Positions 35,357-47,731 of a stretch of DNA of 64,000 nucleotides are shown in pieces. Below the pieces are notes generated by a model. That model was not told where the DNA came from. It made no database searches and was given only the letters and a program-made list of their open reading frames with translations. The translations under genes were made by a program, and so were the position numbers. Position 1 is the first letter of the stretch. Every line of letters begins with the position of its first letter. Origin of the DNA: Siphonodentalium dalli (Eukaryota; Mollusca; Scaphopoda; Gadilida; Siphonodentaliidae); the NCBI GenBank assembly GCA_032622095.1, contig CP136064.1:177460247-177524246 (forward strand), given 5' to 3'.

Positions 35357-37500
35357 AATTATGCAGTTAACTGATAACCCTGACACCTATTAATAGAAAT
35401 AAGACAAATCTGTGTCATCATGTGAGTCTAATTATAAACATATTGTCATGTACACCCACTATTTTGCAGATTGATAGGGCAAATATAAGGCTTAAATTCG
35501 TGCGACAGCTAAATTTTAAATAAAATTCTTGACAGCCCTTGGAACCAAAACTTATGGACATTTAGATTTTGTTGAAAATCCAGATGGACAGACTGACTAC
35601 AAATGCAACGACAGACTGACTACAAATGCAACAACTTCACAAGAGTTTAAGATATTCTGTGCTCGAAACTGACTATTCAAATACACAGCTGTGTACATAT
35701 AGAGCAAATGACAATATAATAGTCCACTATACTGTATTATGCTGTGTATTGAATCTAACTGACCATGCGAACAATTGTTCTAATGATATTTTGGCAATAC
35801 ATGTAAGAAAAGAAAAAATACTGAAATAAATATACATAAAATATTGTCTATTTTCATTATTGTGGTGCATAATGAAATATCACCAATAAATGTAAAAAAA
35901 GAGCTTATTTTGTCCTCTTTGATTAATCATGATCATTTCTGAAAGTAATTGGAAAAAGTAATTGAATTACATGTCTATTTATTTAAGTAATTAATTACTT
36001 TCAATTACTTGAGAAAAACTAATTAGTTAGTCAATTATAATTACAAATTACAATTACCCTATCCCTGACAGTAGAACCTTAGCAAACATGGTTTTATATA
36101 AACTAAATCGTGCTTAAAACTTGCTTATCTATGTTCTGTCTAAATTTTCTCTCTCCATCTCTCTCATATAGAAACCTAGAACAATTTCCGATTTATTTTT
36201 GTTGTATACCATGTCATGCATTAACATGTTCTTGATTTCAATAAAATAAAAAAAATAAAAAATAAAATTCAATTTGGGTTCCGTTCGCCTATTTATCCGG
36301 AGTTATGGTCCTTGTTGACTTATACATTGACGATTATTTTGGTTGCATGGAGATAGCTTTAGTTTTAGTTATGTTTGTTTTCAAATGTGGCATATGGATT
36401 ACTTGTTATGGCCCTTTGTTGAAAATACCACGGATGTATTTTGCCACGCCCTAGCAATGCTATTGCTATAACTTGTTTAAGATTATTTTTCCCTAAGAAA
36501 ATCTTGTTTGGTCTGTTGAAAAGTCTTTGAACATACTATTTAGAACAGAATTGTGAGAATGCGACAATGATTGGTATCTTATTTTTATATGTTGTTAGAC
36601 CAGCATGGTAGGAATATGATAGTCACTCTAAATGGATTTTGTTCAACCACCAATCAGATTTATTTCTGGCCTTTTCAGGTTCAGCAAGATTTTGTGTATT
36701 TGGATGGAGCAGATACCATTAGCAACTTGTTCAGCTGGGAAAAATAATCCATCAAAAGATATTCCGGACCATGAGGACTGGTGGGTCCTTTCTTAAAATA
36801 CCAGCTGAAAAAGAGCGAGTAAGCATAACAGCTTGACGTTTAAGTGATTCGTAATACACAACTGTCCTAAGTCTCTAAAATCCTCATAAAACCAGTAATC
36901 ACAGTGGGCAGTAGTTTGTTTGAAAGTCAATATCTGACAGTCTAAACTCAACCTAGGTTCAATGTAATTATTGTTGGGTAAAGAACGTAAAGAAATTGTC
37001 ACAACTGAATGGATAACGATGTTCTGTATTTTTCAGTAGACTGCTGGCTTTTCCGGCTAAACTAGTTTTTCAATGATATAAATGATTCACTGATCATTAG
37101 GTATCTGCCGATGTTTCCCTTGCATTTCATTCAGAACTTGAACTGTATGTGACTTACTTCGTGAATGTGATGTTGCAGTGTATGAATGTATGGCATGCTC
37201 TCATACTTTAACGTGATCTCTTTTACGAGTATATTTCTCCATGAACAATACTGTAATTAGAGGTATGCATTAGTAGTATGGCTTATGTTGGTAGCTAACC
37301 ATTGCTGTAAACGGACCCATATAGTTGTGGTAGGCGCAAACTGGCACATGCTTGCCTCCCAACAGCAATCAAATTATATGAATTGAATTTGCAGTGTAAA
37401 GATGACACCCACATGCCTTTGTTCAACCAGGATTTAGTATTCTGAATTTATAGTGGGAAATAGCTGGAAGTGAAATTAGAAGAGTAGTTACCGTAGCTCA
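35357..37500. other. Intergenic, nothing recognised
   Basis: It contains a 17-bp direct repeat (CAGACTGACTACAAATG) near 35,588-35,627 and a TAATTA/GTAATT-rich low-complexity stretch near 35,940-36,060. No gene is supported. Confidence 0.4.
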
Positions 37501-37504
37501 AGTT

Positions 37505-38165
37505 GTGCATCCGTTGACAATTTTATTTGGCACACTCTACATGCCACATCCCTCATTTGATCATCACCAAACTTCAAATGGTTCTTTTGGTCACCTCCAG
37601 ATGAGAGCCAACAATTTTCCCCCAAAAATTGGTTTCAAAAAATGGTCGCCATCAGCCATCTTCGATTTCAAATTTGAATCCATCGGCACACCTTGCAGCC
37701 CGCATTTATTGGAGAAATGTTTTGAAAATTTACAGGTATGATTAGGATCAACTGCAGATGGGTGCCATCCAATTTGAACAATTTTCTATGAAAAACATTG
37801 CTGCCGACAGCCATGTTTATCTTTTTAAACTTTGCATGTCTAAACCCTACAGATCACATCCCTCATCCGATCATCACAAATCTTCATACGGATCTTTTGT
37901 GTGACCACTAGACAAGAGCTATACAATTTTCCGTTCAGTATTTCGTTGAAAAACATGGCCGCCAGTGCCATTTTGGATTTTACTCTTTGTATGACTACAT
38001 CCTTTGGCACACCCTACAGACACCCCTTTTGCGGCAGTCATTAAAACAAAACAAAATTCGGTGAAAAACATGGATTTCACATTTTAATCCATAAAAAACC
38101 ATGCAACTGACATTTATTAGAGAACTGTTTTTGAAAATTTGCAGACCTGTTCAGGATCACTTCTA
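37505..38165. repeat. Diverged 'ATCCCTCAT.CGATCATCAC' repeats
   Basis: Imperfect direct units carry ACATCCCTCAT..GATCATCAC, then CTTCA, AGAGC, AATTTTCC and AAAA.ATGG.CGCCA. Related units occur at 49.26-49.40 and 50.04-50.39 kb. They look like parts of one ancient dispersed element and have no coding content. Confidence 0.55.
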
Positions 38166-38786
38166 GTTAAACAATTTATTCCAAAGATATTTGAAAAAAA
38201 AAAGATGTTCTGACAACAGTAATCGATTGTCCATGGTTTTATCATAATGGTGTTGTTGCTGCAATTTCTCCTGTGGCGTTCTAGTTAACTTTATGGTTTT
38301 ACATAATTTGTCATTCCATAATCCATATGTACTTGCTGAATCCAAAACTTGTATATATCTATTCATGTTGACATCTGGTATTACTTAGATAATTCAACCA
38401 AATTGAGCTAGAGTGTCATTGACGCCTTCATTTTATATGGTGTCGAATTGCATTTCAAAGAGAGTGAAATGTTTTGAATTTTTTTATGTTCAGGAAAACT
38501 CACACATGTGTTAGTACTATTGTTACCACTGATGATTCCTTTTAACCCATATTCAGTTTTAAAGGTTGTGAAACCAACAATTAAAGATTGTAAAGATTCC
38601 TTTATAATTTCCATCCAGTAATTAGTTGTTATCATACTGTAACATTGGGACAGACGCATGTGTGCTCCAAATAACACGGATAGAGGCATGCGAATGCTCC
38701 AGATTCGATGTTGACGTTATGATTTCATGTCGACCCGAATCGGACCCCCGATTTGTATATTTATTAATATTAAATTTGCCCCGTCA

Positions 38787-39157
38787 TGAAATACAGGAGT
38801 GATGCATCCGCGATATTTATCGTAATTTCGTAATTAATATTAGAGGTTGACTCACTTAGGAATACAGTCGAAAAGATCATATAAGGAATGAACTGTTCAA
38901 AGGAGCTAGCATTTTATGATTGGTTAATTGTGTTATCAGTGTGGCTAGATCTTTAGGTGTCAAATTTTCGGAGTGAAATACAGGAGTGATGCATCCGCGA
39001 TATTTATCGTAATTTCGTAATTAATATTAGAGGTTGATTCACTTAGGAATACAGTCGAAAAGATCATATAAGGAATGAACTGTTCAAAATAGCTAGCATT
39101 TTATGATTGGTTAATTGTGTTATCAGTGTGGCTAGATCTTTATGTGTCAATTTTTCG
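38787..39157. repeat. Two-copy tandem duplication, period 187 bp
   Basis: TGAAATACAGGAGTGATGCA begins both copies. They are about 97% identical through GGCTAGATCTTTA.GTGTCA, so the duplication is recent. Confidence 0.9.
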
Positions 39158-39509
39158 CAACTACATTGTAGCTGTACACATATATGTAAATATATCGCCA
39201 GAGTGTTAAGTTATCACACCACACATCTGCAGATTATGTGGTATTGATATCAAACCGGATCGAGAATTACTGGTAATAATTAACTATTCTTGTGCATAAA
39301 CGTAAATGTCCTTAATTTAAATGTATATAACTTAAACAAAACTGGAACTTTGCACATGCAATGTTATTTTCGGTTAACATACTTACACTAAAATTGGGAC
39401 TGACTTTGAAGACCTATTTTCTGCACTGGTGGCTAGCCGATTCGATATTAGATTTGATGCCGACATCAGCTATTGAATCTGCGGAAAACTTAGCAGATTT
39501 ACACATAGT

Positions 39510-39965
39510 TAAAGATGCAGGAGGCGTTGGTGGTGGTTATGCTGTTGAAATATTCACCTCTGTCAGAAACTGCCATAAACAGAAAGAATAGTAAAATATA
39601 CTAGTAGACAAACTTTGTTCTTATACCAATCAGAAATATGGCATAAACAGTATGTTATTGTCAAATGTTTTTCCTTTGTTATGTAAACAAAGGCAAAAAA
39701 CGTTACAGAACCTGGCTTTTGTTTATATACGGATATGGTAAACATAAAGAGCGTTATTTGTTACTGTTTTCCTGATATGGAAATAATAAAGAGCGTTTAT
39801 ATCATTTATGTGTGATTACCAATATAATTGTGCTGTGTTATGTAAACAGAAGCACAACTTCTGTAACACGAGCAGGCTCTTGTTTACGTACACCGTCGTA
39901 CGTCTTGACGACAATATACTATTTACGCGCTGATTGTGTTTGGCATATGAACAAAACTATATAGA
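39510..39965 (-). mobile_element. 'AAAGGCACGGGCGGCG' MITE, copy 3, truncated
   Basis: In reverse orientation it matches copies 1 and 2 from ACGGAGGTGAATATTTCAAC-like sequence through GGCATATGAACAAAACTATA. The terminal AAAGGCACGGGCGGCG is missing. It lies just outside the large inverted duplication. Confidence 0.75.
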
Positions 39966-41670
39966 TCATATGTGTTGAGTACATATCAGCTATATTTTTT
40001 ATAACTGGTTGACATGAAAAACCATCCGACTACTCTGCCATTTTACCCTTGCTACAATCTGGGAATGCAGGGTCGTCCGTCCGTCCACGGAAATTTTTGT
40101 CTGGAGTTATTCTGTTTTCATTTTTGAATAATTGTGCACCTGCAATGGGTATCTGTTATTTTATTATCTTAACTTAATGTTTACTTATATGGGACACGTC
40201 TTTGTGTTTTAAAAACACGAGGGTAGCCTTACTTTGATTGGGGCAGTCACACCTCTAGTTGAATATTACCATATTAGTCAAATCCAGTATGTACCTGACC
40301 TAGTTACACACATACATTATACATGCAGTTGTAGGAGGGGGCGGATGTATTAATACAAGTGTTAAGCAACAGATAACTCTAAACATCTAGTGTAACTTCA
40401 TCGAAATTATTTGTCGTTACTAGGGACTGTTGTGGAAACAATATGGCAGCAAATGTTCAAAATAGCCGACCATGTGACCTTGATTTGAAAGTCTGTCTAA
40501 CTTTTATATCAATCTTGGTAAGTAAATCTTTTTCAAATAATGTAATTGCTTGCGAAATGTGAACCTGGCATGTATTTGTGCACAGGGGTTATATATCTAT
40601 TGATCTTACTTACAAGTTGTACCATGTTCTCCTTAAAAAAATATTTCTTGCAAACGATGGGCAAATATCTTATCATCAATACCATGTGCCTTAAATACAG
40701 GGCATATGACTGGAATGTAATGGGGACTATGATAAACATCAGGATTTATTAACACATGGACATGTAGCGTGCTCTGCTACCCCTCCACCTCCCCTGTCTG
40801 TGCTCTTGGGGAAATGCGAGTACGTTGTGTGACTATATAACAGGCCCCTGTGGGATGTAATAACGAAATAAAATATAAGATATACGGAAGATGGAAAGTA
40901 ATGGAATGAGGGGGACAAGCTTCAGACTTTAAATAAAATATTTGTATATGAAAGAAGAGGTATAACTCTACATTTGCAGACAAATGATCTGACAAATTTA
41001 TATTTTCATACTGCCTTCCTTTGATTCACTAGACAAACGAGAACACAATGGTTCGAACATATAAACTAGAGTTTAATCCCTGTAACGGTTATTTCCCAGG
41101 TTTCATACTCATTCCCGTTAATATTATTTGTAGGATTCGGGAACGTGGTGCATTGTCAACACTTGGTATATCATACGTCAGTGAACACCAACGGCACATA
41201 ATTTCATTTAATTTGTCCACAACGGCACACAGTACAATATATATGTTACATATCTGCAAAATCTATATAACGTGTGATTAGAATTGACCACGCTATCGTC
41301 TAAAGGTTATAAGGAATTAAGTCTCGTGGTCCACGCAGCCATGACACCACGAAACGAGCTCACGAGTCACGAAGAAGTGGTATGCACGTTTGTGGGATGA
41401 GACTTTCACAAGGTATTTCAAATGATCAATCGCGACTCAGGCTATTCTTAGTGACAAATGCACGGACTTTGCATGCGGTACTCCTACGGTTGTTTGAATG
41501 GGCGGTGTATGCTGAGAATAGAATGTGCTGCACGTGCAGTTTCTGCTGATGTCGCATTCTAATTTCCGCGAGAGCAAATCGTTTCGTGCAAGTTGTGAGT
41601 TTTGTGAATGTCAGTGTAGAGTCCAATTAGAATATTATACATGTACATTTCGAGCTTCCGATATAACGCA

Positions 41671-42386
41671 AGTTACGTAACATATAGACATAATGTATAG
41701 TGCGTACAATGGCTTCTAGCCTGACAAGTGATGCTCCGAATGTAATTTTAAAGATTACGTCCGACCTTGACGCCACATCCGTCCAATCTCGCTACTCTCA
41801 TCAAGGACGGCCTCGGACAATCGCCATTTCGACCGGTCACATGATCTCCGGTCATGTGACCCATACCCGGAAGAGATTGCACGTCGGCAGACATTTTTGT
41901 TCAACAGCGAAACTTCTCTCGTCGTTTTTCATCAAATGTAAGTAAACTGAGTAATGTTTTCAAATAACTTTGGTGCAGTCATCGACTAATGATATAATAT
42001 GACCGCGCGGATTGGTTCTTAGGTTCCCAATACGATTTAATTTCATTTACCAGCCGCTTGAATCGGCGCACATGGCTTTCTGCGTTTTCGACGTATTAGC
42101 CCCCACGACCTATTCAGCGATGGGAATGGCAAACTTTTAACTTGAAGACCCAGACTTCCCTTGTCCCATGTCTTCCTGAGTTAATTCCGCACCCAAGGTT
42201 AGCGTGGTTCCATATCTTCATGATTTTACATATGATTTTTTTCATTCTGAACTTTTCACTTTTTATTCCATCAATTTTTTTCGTTCTGAATGAGTTACGT
42301 AACATAGGCATAATGTATAGTGCGTACAATGGCTTCTAGCCTGACAAGTGATGCTCCGAATGTAATTTTAAAGATTACGTCCGACC
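41671..42386 (+). repeat. ~95-bp direct repeat bracketing the Mutator remnant
   Basis: The 96 bp at 41,671-41,766 recur at about 42,293-42,386: AGTTACGTAACAT, then AATGTATAGTGCGTACAATG and TTTTAAAGATTACGTCCGACC. Both end in the 9-bp target sequence CGTCCGACC. Arm B has only one copy. Confidence 0.9.
41767..42294 (+). mobile_element. Solo terminal inverted repeat of the Mutator-like element
   Basis: It starts TTGACGCCACATCCGTCC immediately after CGTCCGACC and matches the first 528 bp of the element in arm B. It ends at CGTTCTGAATGAG and passes directly into a second copy of the host flank. The interior and the other terminal repeat are missing. Confidence 0.88.
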
Positions 42387-44195
42387 CAGGACACTAAACA
42401 TTATTGCAAATTAACACACAAATTCACGGAGCTATACGTGGACTGTTTCTTTTGTAATCTCTTAAGTTAACGTACACAGTTAAGAGATGCCACAAGAAGT
42501 TCGCAACGTCGGCAACATTTTGACATTTCGCTTGAAGTTCGGGAAGTCGGAATTATGGTTTTATGTTTTCCAACTTGTGTTGTGTTACGTTGGATACCAT
42601 AATGTGGCACAAGGAGGTCAAATATAACAATTTGGAATACCCGTTGGTCAATCTAAATTATCATTATTACAATCCATGTCGCCCAAACTAGCCAAATTGC
42701 GCATAACCCGTGTTGTGCATACATTTCCCTGGAACGTTCCCGGATCACGGTTCTGAAGGGGTTTCATTCCCGGTTCCAGTGTTTTCTATTCTCATGTATA
42801 TATTAAACTCTAATATAAACGGAAGCTTGGTAATAGGTGATACACATACTACACGGTTGAAGATTTGGACAAAGGTTCACAATTCATATAGAATGCCGCT
42901 CCGGTCGCTGCACAATAGAATAAAAGGTCGGCCGACCATATTTTCAAGAGAGGGTTGATGAATGCCACATCATGCCTACTAGGTCGGCAATAATATTCCA
43001 TGTAACACCTTACACCGCTATATATATAGTCAAAGAATAATATCTTTATGTGTTTCGATCTGTTTGTTATGCTAGAATTAAGCATCTAGTATTGTACGCA
43101 AGATCATCATCAGAGGAGAGCGTTTCATGTTAAAATAAATGTTAATTTAAATATGGTGACCAACTCTTGTGGCTGGTGCGAGTGTACTAGACATGCATAT
43201 TGGTGTCTAGATATCACTATAATCTCAGTGTGCGTTATTTGGTAAACACTTTTCTGCATCACTGCATAGTATCCCACCCTAGATTTGTAATCAACTAGTT
43301 TCAGTGGAATAGTTTCGAATTAATTTGGTTTAGTCTGGCAACACATGCTTCTGTGTCTATCTTTTTTAATTAGATTTAAATTTAATTGAGAACCAACTCT
43401 TAGGGGTGGTGTGTACTTTTTTGTTAGGCGTGTATAGCCTTATATCTTGTCAAATTAAATCTAAATTTAATTTGAGAACCAATTCTAAGGTTCGGTGTAC
43501 TACTCGTCATGGGCATGTAGAGCCTCTGATCCCATCTGGATATCACTGGGATAATTGCAGTTGTGTCTTCTAAAATGTTACACGATTTTCACTCCACAGG
43601 TCAGAAGGCTAAGATAATTTTCCCGCCTTTGATATCTCAGCATGAGTGTATGACATGCTTATCAGTGGCACGATTAATGTACACAGCCTGTTGTTTTAAC
43701 ACACACACTTAAATAGGGAGCGAACAGAATTTGGATCCCCAGAGGCTATTAAAAGCCAATGCATCAATCGTCCAGATTTTATGGTGTCTAGAAAATCTGG
43801 ATGGCAGAGTGGCAGGATTTTAATATGGGTATATAGTTACCAATTATTCAGACATGAGCTTTTGTTGGTCATTGTAACGTAATATCAACAAATTTCATGC
43901 ATGTTTCATACTAAAGTTATCTTGTCACTCATATTTGATTCTTGTGCATTTTATCCTTCACTCAGTATTAATTTGAACGTGAACGATAAAGAAACAGTTG
44001 CATATTATGAAGCTTGTCAGAAAAATTGGTTCGTGTGCACTGTGTAAGAAAAGTTGGTTCATGTGCACTTTCACATTTTAATTCCGACTGGATAAATGAC
44101 AAAGACAGAAGTTGTTTTAGGTAGTGCATACATTTGAACCATACATACACATTATCGATTGCTTTATATAGCCTAGTGCGGTTGTTGTCTCCATT

Positions 44196-44695
44196 TAGTT
44201 TAGACTGGAAATATCAATTTCTTTTTTGATAGTATCTCACCGAGTTTTCTATTGCGCCTATGCACCAGAATAGGAGGTTGTGTGAATAAGTGCTTCGTAT
44301 ATGCTGAGTTGGATATTATGGTCCAATTGTTCAATAATACATTCAGTATTCTGTGGGAGCCCGAGTGATAGCCTGTGCATATAAAGGGCGCAGTTTTAAG
44401 CTCACATTTTTCTTTAGATTTTGAGACTAATTTTTCGGCACGCATGTCAAATGATAAAGATTTGAAGCACTTGTGTAATTCACGGGTTTTGTAGCCCCTA
44501 TCTTTTAGTTTATTTTCAAACAGCGAGCGCCTAGCTAGAAAAACAGATTCATTGTTCGAGTTTCTGAGATAGCGGGTGCACTCTCCAATGATAAATGATT
44601 TAAAATTGCTTGTAGGATGGCTTGATCTTCTGTCTAGATATTGAAATGCCTCCGTTTTCTTAATGTGACATTTCATATCAGTTTTTATATAAAAT
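44196..44695 (-). pseudogene. Penelope-like element RT C-terminal fragment
   Basis: A 166-residue open frame contains KKTEAFQYLDRRSSHP, then an Arg-rich helical stretch (GECTRYLRNSN, LFENKLKDRGY) and a C-terminal PPILVHRRNRKLGEIL. This is the region after the RT palm in Penelope-like elements, where 'SxHP' is followed by a helix-turn-helix and 'P...RR..NL...L'. The catalytic YxDD box is absent, and no GIY-YIG endonuclease was found downstream. The fragment starts exactly at the breakpoint where arm A and arm B stop matching. A related LINE-like RT cannot be ruled out. Confidence 0.6.
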
Positions 44696-44914
44696 ATAGT
44701 GTCCCCCGACAACGTGGCAAGTTAAAGAAATTAAACAAAATGTTGAAATGTTCTAAGTCGAAAGGGTTAATAATTTCGTAAAAAATTAATTTTTCCGTCA
44801 TCTATATACATGTTGCACATCTCCAATCTGTGGGTAACAATACTCTGAAGTTTCAAATATCTACGATCAAAACTGTACCTCATACAGAAAATTATAAAAA
44901 AAAAATCAAAGTCG

Positions 44915-45430
44915 AAAGGCCCATAACTCTGGGAAAAATCATTGGATCAAACTCAAATTCGAACTTGACCTGTATCTTGATATGAGCGACCCATAAAAAA
45001 ACTAATTCCAATTAAACAATCCAAACTTGAGTTATCATCCGGAAACCAATTTTTTTTTTGAATTTTCTAAGTCGAAAAAAGTCCGTAACTCAAGGAAATA
45101 TCAGCGGATCAAACTAAAATTAGAACTCAACCTGTATCTTGATATGACTGATCCACATACAAACGGTATTTGCAATTAAAGGATCCAAACTTGATATATC
45201 ATCCGGAAACCGAAAAAGTGAGAAATTTTCTAAGAAAAAAAATTTAAAAAGGAAATAACTCCATAAAAGAACATCGGAACCCAGAATTGCAGACTACATG
45301 TGTTCTTGTTTTGAGACACCTACATACCAAGTTTCAATCTAATCGGATGATCCTTACTGGAGTTATAACTCCGGACGGACGGAAGACGGACCTGATTACA
45401 ATAGTCTCCCGAAAATAAATTTTACGGGGG
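44915..45430 (+). repeat. Diverged triplicated 'cataactctgg' repeat
   Basis: Two clear ~150-bp units (AAGTCGAAA..., GGATCAAACT, ACCTGTATCTTGATATGA, TCATCCGGAAACC) are followed by a third ending GAGTTATAACTCC and GGACGGACGG. The reverse complement is at 56.28-56.95 kb in arm B. Confidence 0.7.
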
Positions 45431-45433
45431 ACA

Positions 45434-45610
45434 ATGAATTCCAGACACCAGCAAGTACCTGATCACCAAACATCATTCTCACCAGATGATGAAGAATCTA
45501 TGATGGAGCACATCAAAGCTGCTGCAAATTGTGGGTTCCCATTCGGGCTACTGGATGTTCGTGTCCTCGCCGGAATGTACCTCGAAAAGGATAATCGACA
45601 TTATCATGCT
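45434..45610 (+). pseudogene. pogo/CENP-B-type transposase DNA-binding fragment (arm A copy)
   Basis: The open frame encodes TSFSPDDEESMMEHIKAA then GFPFGLLDVRVLAGMYLEKD. This resembles the helix-turn-helix region of pogo/Tigger-type transposases (an LS.EEE..L..HI pattern followed by G.P....DVR.L...YL). The protein is cut off where a transposon end (GGGGCCTGTTTCATGAAGC) begins. No DDE domain is seen. The identification rests on pattern memory. Confidence 0.45.
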
Positions 45611-47731
45611 GGGGCCTGTTTCATGAAGCAAGATGGACTTAATCTAAGATCTTAGGTTGATTAAGTCCTTAGGTTGATTAAGATTAAGTCCTACTTAAGT
45701 AGTAAGTTAAGTTCCCGCTCATTTAGACTGTTTATCGACAATTTTCTACAGTCCGGAACAAAAAAATGTGGGCTTGTGCAATCTTTATGTACGGCATTGA
45801 GAGGTTATCGAGAAAGAGCCGAGTCCGAGTTGACATTATTGTGTGACAGGGATGCTGGATAGCGGCTGGGGTGGGTGGGTGATTCAGCGCATGTATCTTA
45901 GTGTCTATAGTCAGTGGCCTATGGACCTTAGACTTGTATGAGTTCCACGATGTGAATTCGAACATGAGTACATCGCAGGCTCTTAAAATGTCGAGCCTTT
46001 GCGTTACTGACGGAGTGGCGGTGTCAGAAATAAGACAATATAATTATATGGATCGATTGCATTACTGCGACCATGCATTCACGCCGAGTTAATCCACTGA
46101 GAGCAATGATCAGGCGGCGAATTTTTTTTATGTGAGCCCAAATAACTCGTAGATTATCGACACCGCTCTCTACGTGTAGCAATAATCATAATAAATCAAA
46201 AGGGGAAATGAAAAATATTTGTTAGAGTAACTTTTTTTATTATTTTTATGCAGTTGTCATACCATTGATATATATATAACTACGTTTTAATTAGCACACT
46301 CGTATTAACGGGTGTCATCGTTACGGGTGTGTATATCAATATATACAGTATGCTGTACAACGGTCATCCCACCCCTGCAAAAAAAAAACATGACAAAAAT
46401 TTGGACAGCCTTGAAAATCACGGACATATGGGCGTGGGCATAAACTCAATAAAAATAATATTCTCTATAGAAAATTGTCACTATTTCTAAAACATATTTT
46501 GATAAAGAGCGTTTTTGTTACCTTCCTTATATGACATATCTGCTTTGTAAACAGCCGACGGAAATTTTGAAAGAGGAAAGAATCAACACATTAATTGATC
46601 TCATTTTACCCCATCTCCCACACACATATGGAATAACATAGAGGAGATTGTGAGCTTTGAGCTAGGTCATAATTCTTATCAAAAGTTTAATTCGTGGGTA
46701 ATACAATTTTATATATATATTATCTATAGGTCACATACACAGCTGATAATTGACTATATCCTACATTCGACGAGGCTCGGGTGGCTAGTTGGTCTCTGTG
46801 GGGGGGGGGGGTACATCGTGCAATTTCCAATTTCTTCGTACCATGTATATCTTGGTTGGAAGATTAAACATATCTATCTATCCAACTGCAACCGCCCCTT
46901 AATTGAACCGGGCCAACTTCCATGTTTCGCGAAATGCCATGTCCACCCCACCCGTTGGATTTAAACTTTCCAATTGGTTATCTCAAATATTCCAACAGTT
47001 CGAAATTTCTAACCTGACGCCCCTAAAGTTGGTGATTTTCGGTTGCTGCTGTTTGTCTAAAACAACACATTCCTTTACTAGTTAGAAATTCAAACAATTG
47101 AAACCTATATAATTTTATAGTGTACGATTAATGTTGTTGTCAGGCAAATTTCCAATTGATAAACATTTGACCAAAGGTGTGTTGTGTGTGTGGGGAGGGG
47201 GGGGGGGGGGTAGACAACACACAAACCCCATTCGCCACGTCCCTGATGATAAGCCTGTGCTCTGAATTGCTTTTACCAAACTAACCTTATGGTTATACGG
47301 TGGGGGGGGGGGGGGGGGTTGCCCTCTCCAAACTTTGGTTTTGGAAAGTTAGAGGGTACCAGGTGGAATGTTTAAACCCAAAGAGAATTTGGTGTTGTTT
47401 AAGGGGGTGTAGTTGGACATTTCGAGGCGAACACACCCTCTCGACCCTGTATACCAGACGACGAATTGCCCACCCAGACAATGTACAGATATATCCGTAA
47501 TTGCAAATAACATAGGCCGCCATACTTGTGATCGATTATGCCACTTATCACGTGGGTCTTAACTTTAAGATTATCTTATGACACCTCACAGCAGTCTTAA
47601 AGTTAAGTCCAAAGTTAAGACCATCTTAAGTTAAGACCTTGTTCGTGAAACGCACTTATGACTGAAGTTTGAACTTATGACCAGCTTAAGTCCCAACTAT
47701 GTCATAGTTGCTTTCATGAAACAGGGCCCAT
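45611..47731. mobile_element. 2.1-kb element with GGGCC.GTTTCATGAA ends and CTTAAG-rich termini (arm A)
   Basis: The left end GGGCCTGTTTCATGAAGC and the right end GCTTTCATGAAACAGGGCCC are inverted. Both subterminal regions are filled with CTTAAG/ACTTAA motifs. The form resembles MITE-related elements common in marine invertebrates. The interior has long poly-G runs and no transposase. Confidence 0.55.

Noticed and set aside
35930-36065. Possible second TAATTA regulatory array
   Set aside because: The sequence is irregular GTAATT/AATTAC low complexity without fixed period or palindromic unit.
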